Shown here one piece after another: positions 1-10,473 of a stretch of DNA of 64,000 nucleotides. A program made the position numbers and the translations under genes. The DNA comes from Hypomyces perniciosus (Eukaryota; Ascomycota; Sordariomycetes; Hypocreales; Hypocreaceae), in contig SPDT01000007.1 in assembly GCA_008477525.1 (NCBI GenBank), positions 2,914,001 through 2,978,000 on the forward strand. The letters run 5' to 3'. Under the pieces are notes generated by a model that ran no database searches, had not been told where the DNA came from, and saw nothing but the letters and a program-made list of their open reading frames with translations. Positions within the stretch are counted from its first letter, which is position 1; each line of letters opens with the position of its first letter.

Positions 1-1139
1 TAGATCCGAAGAGGAATGAAGCATCCCGGTTTCCAAGGGCATTGCATCAAAGCGGCCCTCCATCTTCATAAACTCGTCCTTGAACGCGTTCATGCTCATA
101 TAATCAGGAGTCTGCATCGGTGCTGAGTTGAATGCCTTGTCCGGAAATGTGCTTGAGCTGGGTGTGCTGGCTGTAGAAAGGCTCTGTTCGGCCTGCTGTC
201 GCATCTCATCAAAGATTGTCTGAGCGGGCTGGTTCGCCCGCCTCCTGGTGGGCTTAATAGTCTCTTCCATGGATTCATCATAATCGTCGGAAAATCTGTC
301 AGGTCGTGGCTCCTGCTTTACCACTCGATCATGGGGTGTCTCCATTGGTGTAGGGGGGAAGTATTCTAGAACGTGGTTAGAGATCGATACTTGTTAGTTG
401 GCAAATATGGAATTAACCTACCAGGTCCATTCTGGTTCGGAGGTGTAGCTGGTCTTTGTAGCTCCTCCATGCCCATGGTCTCAAATTTGGCGACGCGGTC
501 CATGATCCCGTTGCTGATCCTCCTGGCAACTCTCCTGGAGCTAGGGTCGCCTCCTTCTGATATCCAGCCTGTGGGGCTGTCAGGGAAGTTCATAAAAGTA
601 GGCGTTGATTGAGCGCTTTCAGGCGCAAAGAGTTCAAATTCTTTGGCTCCAGACATGTTGTTCAGGTATTGACCATGGTTCTTCTGCATGATGACGTTCA
701 ACTGGCCGCCGTACGGATCGAAGGACATGGTGTTTGGGTCAAAACATGACGCGTCAAACCGCTGGATATGGGGAGTTCCATGTGGTGATATTAAGTAGTT
801 ATCGCTTTCGTTAGCTGCCAATGCGGCAAAGTGGTGCTGATGGGGGCCCGGGCGTGCTTGTATGCGTTGCTGCTGCGCTTCTCGCAGAACACGATGCTGC
901 GAAGTGGTTGCTATTCCTGTGTTAGTATTCATACTTACCCTGTAATCCTGCCGTGCTGTCGGTGTCGTCGTCTGTTGTCGTCGAATGTCGAGGCTGAGAC
1001 CGCGGCGATGAGCGGCCTGTCGTTGGTGTGTGTTGGGCAGGGTCGGGATCTTGACGCCCTCAAAGGCCGTCGGCGTGGAAGTCTGCCGACGATGTTGCCT
1101 TTGGCGGGCGTGAAGACTGCTGGTTGGATTGGACAGCAT
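1..1139 (-). CDS. Putative Ace2/Swi5-like C2H2 transcription factor, N-terminal part (cut by window edge)
   Basis: The protein starts at the ATG at 1139 (MLSNPTSSLHARQ). Exon 1 is 1139-422, a 56-bp intron is 421-366 (donor GTAGGT, branch-like CTAAC, acceptor CTAG), and exon 2 is 365-1, still open at the edge. Joining the exons keeps phase (CCT G|AA TAC) and gives about 361 residues. The visible part is low-complexity, rich in Q, H, P and S, with short motifs such as MSFDPYGGQLN, TPDYMSMNAF and EFMKMEGRFD. These resemble the N-terminal half of fungal Swi5/Ace2-type factors, which control late-mitosis and cell-separation genes. The C2H2 fingers that would settle this lie beyond position 1, so the family call rests on wording alone. 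An upstream in-frame ATG at 1220 would add 27 residues and is less likely. A 2.5-kb gene-free region lies upstream. Confidence 0.5.
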
Positions 1140-3631
1140 ATTGTCGCAAGGGGAGTCCGGAGGATATTGTCGAAGGTCGATTCGTTGTCGATGGGAACCT
1201 GTTGGGTCCGAAACTATCATGCCACGGCGTTAGGCCTGCCTCGCATCCCCCTATTCATCCACAGGTCGCCAATTGATGCGGTTCATACCTCACGCAGCGC
1301 AAGCACAGAGCGCCGGGCTGGGGGGAAAGCTGTGGTCGTGCTCAGTCGAGGTTGACTGTACGACTGGACGGTGTAAGATGATGTAAATGTGATGCCTTGT
1401 TCGGGCGGTATAATGGCGTTGCGGAAAGTTCACTCTCTGGCGTTCCTTTGTTGGCTTGCAGATGGGAGTGGCAAAGCGGATAAAGTCGTGCTCTGCAGAA
1501 TACCAAGGGTAAAGTGCAGTATTAACGATGAAGATTTGGAAGATGGATTCTAAATCCAGCTCGGACAGCTAGGCCAGGGATCCGAGCTGCAGTAATGATC
1601 CTAGTCGTTGTTGGCCAGGTCGCCAGGGCAACGGACATCCATCAACCATCAGGGCGCCGAGTCTGGTCGCACCACCCGGAGGTCCCACGTCACCGTGGAG
1701 AGCGCTTATTATCACGACTCAACCCCGGTCATAAGACATTTCAGGGCAGAAGAGGTCTGGTCTGGTGACTTACTTTGATCAGACAGAGTTGGCGTCTTGC
1801 ATCATCATCATCGGTCTTCAGGGTTTATCCCGTCCATCGTCGATTTGCCTCACTTATCAATGAATGAATGACCAGCACGTTGTCAGTCCTGCATGCCATT
1901 ACCATTGCCAGTCCACTGTCTGTTCTACCCGGATACCGCTCAGCGTCCGCAGGTTGGAGCAATGGAGCCTTGTCTCACATCCCCAGTAATGATTTGTGCA
2001 GAGCAGATGTACGAGTACTCGCAGTTTCCATGGCATCCCTTGACGACCCAAGACATCTTCCGACGCTTTAGGCCATTTAAGTTTTTGGAACAACACTCTC
2101 CTCCCCCTCCAACATGTTTCCATGGTGAATGGCTCTTGATTTGCTCTCCCTAGACGCTGGCCGTTTGCCAGTTGAGTTTGACTGGACTGGACTGGACTCG
2201 ACTCTCGATGGACGGACGGACGAGATGTGCCATGGCAACCCCGTGCTGTAGCCATCAAGGATAGCAACGATAATATTATTAGTAATTTATGGGCCAATTT
2301 CGCTCAGCGTCTAGGTGATTTCGAGTCTCCTTGAAGGGGGAGTTTTCAGGGCCAATAGCATGTTCATCGCTCCTCTTGTGCTTTGTACTTGTGCTTTGTA
2401 CGGAGTACTTCGTAGGACAATGAATAATACTGCGGTTCAGAAGCTGTTTCCGGCCTCATGGCGGCTATGAGTGGTTAGACTAACCACGCCACTTTGGAAC
2501 CCAGCAGGCTTCTGCACATGCACGATGGTCCTGATGATGCCATGCGCATTCCAATCTTTACCCGCTGCCAGTCTTTTCCCCGCTCGCCACGTTGGAGCCT
2601 TACGAGCACACTGTACTCGTACAGGACTGGTGCACAGATAGATGACTACTAGGTCGAGGCTTAAGAGACGAGCTGCTCTAGTCTCATGGAGACATGGAGC
2701 TGGAGCGTGTTTGGCCCCTTGTTGCCGCTGCACAGATGCGAGCTGCAGATGATAAATGGTGCATTCTGGGGCAAAGTCCTCCATCAGACTGACCCAATTA
2801 CCTGGATAGGAAATCTGGAGAAGAGCCAGAGCTCCATCATCACGTGAGAATATTTTACCAGGTACGAGTATGATCTATATATTCAATCACTCTTTTTAGA
2901 TGTTAAAACTTGTCAACGTTGTTTTTTACGTTGTCCAGCACCCAAAGCTTACATAATAGTAAATAATACTCGTAATCGGAAAATAGGGTACCTAGGCAAA
3001 ACACATGATAACCCCACCTGAATGAGCCTTTAAGGGGACAGGTACGAAGTACGTGGGCCTACAAATGATGCCTTAGCATTTCTACGGAACAGAGAGAGTC
3101 TACTTGTATTGCAGTCTAGACTTGGGTTTCAAGCCTCAGTACTTCGTATACCTAAGAATATTGTGTAACGTGGTTCTGTTCGGTAACGTGAAGAATATTC
3201 AGAAACAGGACCAGCCGAATTTCTTCAACAGGGGCTGTCAATTCATGTCCATGGCTGATAATTAGGAGTTACACGTGCTTTCAGTGGGAGATGAGGGGCA
3301 ATTACGGTACCTGGACTCCCTAGCTGGCCAATGCCAATCACCGCGACAACCTGAAGCGCTTGAGCGCTTCCTGACTTCCCCGAAAAAAAAAAAGGAAATA
3401 GAAGTGCCGGGGCCCTGGCCTGGCCACGATATCTGCCAATCTGGTGACCAACCTTTCGACCTCACATCTCGTCACCCTTGAAAATCCCTCCCTCTTTGCT
3501 ATTGGCTGACACCGCCAGTGTGCGAGGTCGATTTCAAGCACCTCAATTCTACCCTCTAAAACTCGGCCAAAAATCGCCGTCTTTTTGGCTTCTGATTCTT
3601 GACACCCGGTTGTCGCTTGATTGCTGCCGCC
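1140..3631. other. Gene-free region between the divergent factor and CBS/PB1 genes
   Basis: About 2.5 kb with no supported gene. It would serve as the shared 5' region of the leftward factor gene and the rightward CBS/PB1 gene. It holds short tandem runs near 2176-2225 (ACTGG units, then GACG units) and a GTACGGAGTAC motif at 2398-2408. It also has an AT-rich stretch around 2860-3000. ORFs here (for example minus strand 1899-2297) have no recognisable domain. Confidence 0.6.
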
Positions 3632-5785
3632 ATGTCGTCGGGAAACAGCACCGTGAGAGGCTCGCAGAAGGCTCGGAGCACTGCTCCAGTCCCCTTTACC
3701 AGCCAGCCTCCTGCGAACTCCAACATCCCTCGTCCTGTCCTTGAGACCACCAGCCAGCAGCCCAGTGAAGCCAGCTCTGGCGTCGGCGTCAGCGCCAGCC
3801 GGCAGAAGCAGTCCAAGCGCGATGAGGTATGTGACAACTCACCACTGTTCCCCGCGATTGCCGTCCAATGTGCGCTGTTCACACGAGTTCTTGATGCCTA
3901 ACATGCATGCGCAGGCAATCCGCAGGAAGATGGAGAGCGACCTCTCCAAGAAGAAGCATTTGACCAATCGAGCTCGACACACTCGCAAAGCCCCGCCTGG
4001 AACCGTCCTCGCCTTGAAGCCCAGCCAGGCCCTCCAGATCAAGCCCCTTACCACTGTCTCCGAGGCCGCCCAGCTTATGGCCGCCAAAAGAGAAGATTGT
4101 GTTCTGGTAACCGACGATGACGATCGCATCGCTGGCATCTTCACTGCCAAGGACCTTGCCTTCCGCGTGGTAGGCGCTGGCCTCAAGGCTGCCAACGTCA
4201 CGATTGCCGAGATTATGACCAAGAACCCTCTCTGTGCCAGAACCGACACTAGTGCGACTGATGCATTGGACCTGATGGTTCGCAAGGGCTTCCGCCACTT
4301 GCCTGTTATGGACGAGAACCAGGACATTTCCGGTGTTTTGGATATCACCAAATGCTTCTACGACGCCATGGAGAAGCTGGAGCGCGCATACTCATCCTCG
4401 AGGAAGCTCTACGATGCTTTGGAAGGTGTGCAGTCCGAGCTGGGTGCTAGCCAGCCTCAGCAAATTATCCAGTATGTGGAGGCCCTCCGCACAAAGATGT
4501 CTGGGCCGACGCTGGAATCCGTCTTGAACGGCATTCCGCCCACTACAGTCAGTGTCAGGACCTCGGTCAAGGAAGCCGCTGCCCTGATGAAGGAGAACCA
4601 TACTACTGCTGTTCTTGTCCAGGACCAGGGTGCTATTACTGGTATCTTCACCAGCAAAGACGTTGTTCTCCGCGTTATCGCTCCGGGGCTGGACCCAGCC
4701 AACTGCAGCGTTGTGCGTGTCATGACTCCACACCCGGACTTTGCCCCAATGGATATGACTATCCAAGCGGCCCTGCGCAAGATGCATGGTGAGTTCACTG
4801 AAAAAGCAACTCCACAAATATGTACATTTCTAATCACTCCGTGTCAGATGGCCATTACCTCAACCTCCCCGTCATGAACGATGGCGGCGAAATTGTTGGC
4901 ATGGTTGATGTCCTCAAGTTGACTTATGCCACCTTGGAGCAGATTAACACTATGTCGAGTGACAATGGCGAAGGCCCAGCATGGAATAAATTCTGGCTTT
5001 CCATTGATCACGAGTCGGAATCCGTGGTGTCTGGCGATGGCAGCCACCACCATACGCACCTTGGCTCTCGCATGATGTCACCAGAGGCTAATCGTCTGGG
5101 AGACAGCGTCCTTCCCGGTGATTCTGCTTCTCACGTCGGAATCGATTCACCCCCTCGGTCAGTTGCCCCGGATATGTCTCCCGGCGATGTGCCATTCGCT
5201 TTCAAATTCAAGGCTCCTTCAGGACGTGTCCACCGCCTACAAGTCGTTGCCTCCCAGGGTATGGAGGCATTTGTCTCTGCTGTCGCTTCTAAACTGGGTA
5301 ATGAGGTCGACAGCATCGGGGGTATCCCGTCTGTCTCGGATGGAAAAACCAGTGGTGCTGGATTCGCTCTCAGCTACATCGATAATGAGGGCGACACAGT
5401 GTCTATTACTACCGATAACGATCTCCTCGAGGCCATCCTGCTTGCCCGCCAGGTACGCCACGATAAGGTCGACCTCTTTGTTCACGATCCGGAGAAGCCA
5501 CCGGTCGAGAGCAATCCCGCACCGGTCTTATCGTCTTCTGGCCTTCGAGAGCGCCGGAGGGCGTATGACAATGAGGAAGAGGAGAGCGAAGAGGATGACG
5601 AGGAGGAGGAGGAAGAGTCTGAGGACGAGCATCCTGCACGCCGATCCAGAAGGACAAGGACGATCCCTCATCAGGAACAGATCATCGCGGGCGTACCAAA
5701 CGATCTCCTGCTTCCTGGCGCCATTGTCACTTTGGCAGTGGTTATTATTGGTGTTTTCACCATTGCTAGGGCCACCAGCCGGTAG
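3632..5785 (+). CDS. Four-CBS-domain, PB1-domain protein with C-terminal membrane anchor
   Basis: Three exons, 3632-3826, 3915-4788 and 4848-5785, join in phase to 668 residues. The introns (88 and 59 bp) have GTATGT/GCAG and GTGAGT/TCAG ends. Four CBS motifs in two Bateman pairs occupy roughly residues 100-385; repeated cues are PLTTVSEAAQLM, AGIFTAKDLAFRV, TTVSVRTSVKEAA and TGIFTSKDVVLRV. A PB1 domain follows at about 475-565 (FAFKFKAPSGRVHRLQV), then an acidic D/E run and a hydrophobic tail segment at about 643-663 (LLLPGAIVTLAVVIIGVF) ending ARATSR. CBS pairs usually bind adenine nucleotides and PB1 mediates protein interaction. The architecture matches fungal CBS/PB1 proteins such as fission yeast Mug70, whose biochemical role is poorly known. 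The tail suggests anchoring in an internal membrane. Confidence 0.93.
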
Positions 5786-6252
5786 AGCGCATTCATTCCT
5801 TTGGAAGTTTTCATCATGACCTTACGAAAAGTTTGTTGGAATTGGTAGCTGTAGATTTCTTAAGCACAGACAAGTCGTCATAGATCAAGTTTTCTTTGTA
5901 TTCGATATCACTCGCTATATACTATTTAAGTGTCTGAATTGAAAGTAATTACTGTAGTTTCTTGGTTGAATCAACACTTTGGAAATACGCGAATTCATGT
6001 TTGTCAAGATCATTCTCTTATCTCGTACATGTTCTGTATGTTCGTGGGCTTGGCGGGGCTTTCAAGGCAGTGGTATCGAGCACTTATCTTCCGCGGGGTC
6101 GACGGCACTAGCAAGGGTACAGATACCTACGTCGTGACGGAACCGGAATATATGCGTCTCCGTTGAAGCTTCATCCATTGTCGTCTCTGTATGGAAATTT
6201 TGGATGGTCTTGCGAACATTTGGTGGGCAGCAGAAGCGCACCTGAAGTCGCC

Positions 6253-7818
6253 ATGATTTTGAAGAACGTTGCTGTGCGGCATGGTCAGTCAATTGGACTC
6301 TGAGATGTCAAATTTCGTAACTTACACATGCGCAGGCCGCCGCACACTGGCGTCTCCTCTCCCGAGATCCGTCCTCCGCCAACTTTCGACTGAAGTCAAG
6401 ACCGCGATGACATCGAACTCGACTTCCAATGGACCAGTCCAGGCCTGGCCGACACCACAGTCCCCTGTTGGACCGCCAAAGATTGTGTCCTCAGCAAAGA
6501 AGAAGCAAAGGATTGTTGAAGAAGTCATCATGACCCTCGGAGCCGATTCCTCTCAAGAGCATCGTGCGCATGCATGGACGAAGCCTCACCGGATTGGCGA
6601 ATCAGGGGAGGCTCTCACGCCCGCCCAACAGTACACAGAGTTTCTGCGAATCCAGAAGAACACAAGGACTCTTGGTTCAAGGGTAGAGAAGCGTTACGTT
6701 CCGACCGAGATCATCAGCAATCCTCCTCGGCCCGAGGACGTTACGCTGGAGCTGTTGATGGCATCGCAGACGCATATGGGACACAACACCTCGCTATGGA
6801 ACCCGGCGAACTCGCGATACATCTACGGCGTGCGGCAGGGAATTCACATCATCTCTTTAGAAACGACGGCGGCGCATCTTCGACGGGCGGCTCGTGTGGT
6901 GGAGGAGGTCGCTTATCGTGGGGGCATTATTCTCTTTGTTGGCACTCGCAAGGGCCAGATGGAGATTGTGACAAAGGCGGCTGAGCTATCGGGCGCTTAC
7001 CATCTCTTCACCAAGTGGACCCCCGGTGCCATCACAAACCGAGACGTCATTCTCAAGACCCAGGGTATGAAGGTGGTGGACCACTTGGACCAGGAACTCG
7101 ACGGATTTGACATGTTCAAGGGCACTGCACGGCCACTTCTACCAGACTTGGTGGTTTGCCTTAACCCTCTGGAGAATTATACTTTGCTCTACGAGTGTGG
7201 TTTGAAGAACATCCCTACTATTGGAGTTATTGACACAAATGTCGACCCATCATGGGTCACGTATACCATTCCGGCGAATGATGACAGGTCAGTGTGGTTT
7301 ACTCGCAGCTAGTATTTCCATATCACTAATTATTTCATAGTCTTCGGGCCATGGCTCTCGTTGCTGGCGTGCTCGGTCGGGCCGGCGAGGCTGGCCAGAA
7401 GCGACGATTGGAAGACTCAACCAAGGGCAGTGTTTCATGGAGCACGTCTCCGGACCTGACCCGGCACATGAAGAAGGAGGTGCAAGCCGCCGTCCTCAAG
7501 AGAAAGGAAGTTATGGGAAGGATGCAGGCTAATATCCAGGGATTCACGGACGACGAGATGAAGCTGCTAAGATCACAATATCTTGGCGAGCAAGCAGAGG
7601 TGACGGAAGATGACATGGTGGAGATGATGGGCACGGCTGCCTTGGGAGAGGCACGGGAAGCAATTATCAAGGCGGGAGATGTGCCTGCAGAGCAGGCCGA
7701 GCAAGCGGGGGAGACACTGAAGGCTCGGCTTGGGAGCATCGAGGCGCAGTTGAAAAGTGTACAAGAGAAGGCAGCGGAGATTGAGTCGGCCATTGTAGAA
7801 GGTGGAGAGCGTTTATAG
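6253..7818 (+). CDS. MRP4: Mitochondrial small-subunit ribosomal protein uS2m (Mrp4/MrpS2)
   Basis: Exons 6253-6283, 6336-7287 and 7341-7818 give 486 residues; introns are 52 and 53 bp. The first exon plus the start of the second encode a basic mitochondrial targeting sequence (MILKNVAVRHGRRTLASPL). Starting at the ATG at 6269 instead would destroy this presequence by reading intron 1. The uS2 domain spans about residues 150-345, with LMASQTHMGHNTSLWNP, GVRQGIHIISLETT, ILFVGTRKGQM, FTKWTPGAITN and GVIDTNVDPSWVTYTIPAND. The last ~130 residues are a charged, helix-prone extension seen in fungal mitoribosomal S2. The product assembles into the mitochondrial 37S subunit. No oddities. Confidence 0.95.
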
Positions 7819-8465
7819 GATAGGTACATGTAGAAGATGCGAAAATGTATATGTATAATAGACGATTGTAAAGTATCACAAGGCTCGGCGGAGAAACCAT
7901 GATCCAGCCCTTAGCTCCGTGCGCACCGCCAAAGAGGCCACAAGGCTCACAGCCGGGCTGTAAACTTCGCCCTGCGCATTTCCCCTCACCGAGCAGCACC
8001 TCTCACGACGAACATTTCAGCACAGCACGCCATTCAACGCACCAACAGCGCAGCTGTCTCTGCCGTCCAGTGCATGAAGTGGGCTGAGGTGTGTAGCATT
8101 CGCATTGGGCACCAGTCGGCTTCTGTGTCTCCTCCCCTCCCACCCGGTATGTGCCGAGCCCAAATCTGCTTCCACTGCTGAAGCCCTGTTGTGGGAACTT
8201 GTGGAGTGCCTTTTGATCCTACTACGAGTACATACTGTCCACTGTATGTGTCCATGTATCCATCCATAGGTTGCAGCTGCTTGTGTGTGTGACCGTGGCG
8301 GCACGCTCCAGCCATCTAGACATCTCGATGAAGGAATGCAACGCTGATACACAAGATGCATAGCATAGCTTAGCTGACCAAGAACAGAGAGAGCCACCCT
8401 CCATATTAAAGACTAGTTAGTGTCTGCGTACGGAGTAGCAAAGCAAGTGTAGCCCGACCAAAAAG
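7819..8465. other. Intergenic region upstream of the SPT10-like gene
   Basis: About 650 bp with no supported gene. It holds the 3' end of the uS2m transcript and the promoter of the next gene. A GTACGGAGTA motif lies at 8428-8437, only 29 bp before the SPT10-like ATG. Overlapping minus-strand ORFs at 8017-8404 show no domain and look like chance. Confidence 0.6.
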
Positions 8466-9935
8466 ATGCCGGCCGCCGTAGACGATCCGACGAGCCCCAC
8501 AATTCATCGGGTCTCCGGCCAGCCTCCGTTTCCGGACCCGAACAACCCGGCTCTGCCGCCGGACATCGTGCCTCGCCAAGTGACACTGCGGGACCGACAG
8601 ACCGTTGCGACTATTGTGCCGTTTGCATCGCGACACCAGATCCCCGCATCCCTCATCGTGTATCTGTGTGCCCAGATCAACAAGGAGATTGAAGGCGGCG
8701 ACACGTATCCCCTGATGGACCCCTTTACGGCGGATGGTTTTGCGGACTACTGGTTTCAGAACTTTGGCGCTGTCATGCTGCTCGGCAACATCGAGAGTGC
8801 AGACCATGTCGTCGAAGGCAAGGACTGGGCGAAGGAGTGTCTGGGCAGCTTCTACATCAAGCCCAATTACCCTGGCCGCAGCAGCCACGTGTGCAATGGC
8901 GGCCTCCTCGTCACCGACGCCTCTCGCCAGCGCGGTGCCGGTCGTCTGATGGGCGAGACGTACATTGACTGGGCCCCGCGGCTCGGCTACACTTACAGCG
9001 TCTTCAACCTCGTGTACGAGACCAACGTAGCGTCTTGCAAGATCTGGGATGCGCTGGGCTTCAAGCGCATTGGCCGTGTCAAGGGGTGCGGGAACTTGAA
9101 GAGCTACCCGGACCGACTGATAGATGCTATTATCTACGGACGCGACCTGGCGCCTGGGGAGAGCGAGGAGCTCGTGAGCGAAGAGCGGTTTGACAAAATC
9201 AAGTACTATCTCAAGTACGGTAAATATCCCAACGGCGCCGACAGGGCTGAGAAGAGTCGTCTGCGCAGTGCAGCGACGCACTACAAGCTACTCGATGGGG
9301 ATAAGTTGATGCTCAAGGACAAGGAGGTGATATCTGACCCTGCGCGACAGTACGAGATTGCTCGCAATGTGCATGTCATTCACCACGGCGGCATCAATAA
9401 GACGACGGCAACGATTGCAGAGAAGTATCACTGGAGCCGTATCAAGGAGACGGTTAGCGATGTGATTCGGACCTGTGCCGAGTGCAAGGAGCTTGGCAAG
9501 ACGCCGAATCCAGGGGGGACCCGAAAGTCAGCTATATCGATGGCGACAACATCGACAGCAGCGGCTATATTACCGAGCAATTCCACAGGACGGCTTCACC
9601 ACACCACTAATGTTGGTGCTGCTGGGCGAATCCTCGCTCTTCAAAGTCACGACAACATGCTGTCAAGTCTATCGCCCAGTTCAACCCCCAGCCCGAGTGC
9701 ATATGCCAACCCAAGCGACATATCCGTCCTTCCACCGTCCCACACCCTCCAATCCACACAACAAGACCATCACGGCTTACACGCCCATCACCACACGCAT
9801 CACCATCACATGCATGATCATCACACACATCACCACGAAGCACACCACCACCACACCCACCACAGCCCTATGCTCCAAGACCAACCCAATCAACACGAAT
9901 CCCTGTGTACCAACCCATCGACCCGCAGATTATAA
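8466..9935 (+). CDS. SPT10: Spt10-type GNAT acetyltransferase with integrase-like HHCC zinc motif; C-terminus frame-disrupted
   Basis: An intronless ORF of 489 codons starts at MPAAVDDPTSPT. Residues ~95-240 form a GNAT fold (ECLGSFYIKPNYPGRSSHV, LLVTDASRQRGAGRLMG, VYETNVASCKIWDALGFKR). Residues ~290-345 carry an HHCC module (HVIHHGGINKTT ... CAECKELG) like the N-terminal zinc domain of retroviral/Ty integrases. That pairing is diagnostic of Spt10, the yeast regulator of histone gene transcription that binds paired histone UAS elements. After GKTPN (about 9510) the best coding frame, judged by codon bias and wording, switches. It is frame 2 at 9513-9607, ending at a TAA (9608-9610). It returns to frame 0 through a His-rich tract, and the terminal conserved-looking segment lies in frame 2 again, up to 10243. 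The annotated end at 9935 is therefore probably not the ancestral one. Whether these shifts are real or assembly errors cannot be told here. Confidence 0.85.
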   Translation: MPAAVDDPTSPTIHRVSGQPPFPDPNNPALPPDIVPRQVTLRDRQTVATIVPFASRHQIPASLIVYLCAQINKEIEGGDTYPLMDPFTADGFADYWFQNFGAVMLLGNIESADHVVEGKDWAKECLGSFYIKPNYPGRSSHVCNGGLLVTDASRQRGAGRLMGETYIDWAPRLGYTYSVFNLVYETNVASCKIWDALGFKRIGRVKGCGNLKSYPDRLIDAIIYGRDLAPGESEELVSEERFDKIKYYLKYGKYPNGADRAEKSRLRSAATHYKLLDGDKLMLKDKEVISDPARQYEIARNVHVIHHGGINKTTATIAEKYHWSRIKETVSDVIRTCAECKELGKTPNPGGTRKSAISMATTSTAAAILPSNSTGRLHHTTNVGAAGRILALQSHDNMLSSLSPSSTPSPSAYANPSDISVLPPSHTLQSTQQDHHGLHAHHHTHHHHMHDHHTHHHEAHHHHTHHSPMLQDQPNQHESLCTNPSTRRL

Positions 9936-10243
9936 ACCATCACCACCCACCTTCGCAACACGACATGTCATTTGAGCACTATCACCCCCACGCCGACTTC
10001 CAAGCCCTCCTCAGCGCAACGGAGGACGTCGTCCCTGGCCAGGGGGAGAACGACGTCACATCCGCGGTGGATAGGGATTTGGAGATGTTGATTGAGCATG
10101 ATGCTGTGGACGATGACGTGGGTGATGAGGAGGATGATGATGATGTGATGCATGGACTTACGGGCGGAACACATAGGGACAGGAGAGGAGGGCATAGAGA
10201 TAGGGTGTTATACGATGTTGGATTTGGGAGCGCAGGCGGATGA
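9896..10243 (+). pseudogene. Out-of-frame C-terminal continuation of the SPT10-like gene
   Basis: In the frame +2 relative to the SPT10-like ORF, codons run without a stop from the His-rich tract to TGA at 10241-10243. They read as protein (RIPVYQPIDPQII, MSFEHYHPHADFQALLSA, TSAVDRDLEMLIEHD, then an acidic run). Third positions favour C/T/G as in the neighbouring genes. No usable GT-AG intron bridges the frame change, so a 1-nt loss or 2-nt gain somewhere between about 9780 and 9905 is the simplest explanation. A separate gene is unlikely because there is no early ATG and no gap. The segment sits 230 bp from the convergent CCT7 stop. Confidence 0.6.
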
Positions 10244-10473
10244 TGGTTGTCTGGGAGGGATTTTATAGAATGCCATTCATATACAGTATGATATCCATAA
10301 TCATCACGTTTGCATCCTTGTACAGTTATCCAGTGGGTTGGTTGGTCGTGTGCCATTATCGGGGGAAAGTCATTCAAGTCTAGTAGATAGAGGCCATTTC
10401 TAGGTATCATACAGATCCTCAAAACCTCCATGCCTTTTCTTTTCAATTCCCTATCCTTTTCCAGCCTCTAGGT

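Noticed and set aside
1899..2297. Minus-strand 132-codon ORF beginning with a signal-peptide-like run (MAHKLLIILSLLSLMATARG)
   Set aside because: The hydrophobic start comes from an AT-rich ATTATTA stretch. The rest overlaps simple repeats, has poor codon quality and no domain.
8017..8404. Overlapping minus-strand ORFs upstream of SPT10
   Set aside because: Three mutually overlapping frames with no domain; they lie in the promoter of a clear gene.
8406..9281. 291-codon minus-strand ORF opposite SPT10
   Set aside because: Antisense shadow of a GC-rich coding region whose sense strand has clear GNAT motifs.
9778..9866. His-rich stretch considered as a separate metal-binding gene
   Set aside because: It is in frame with and continuous to the SPT10-like ORF; no independent start.
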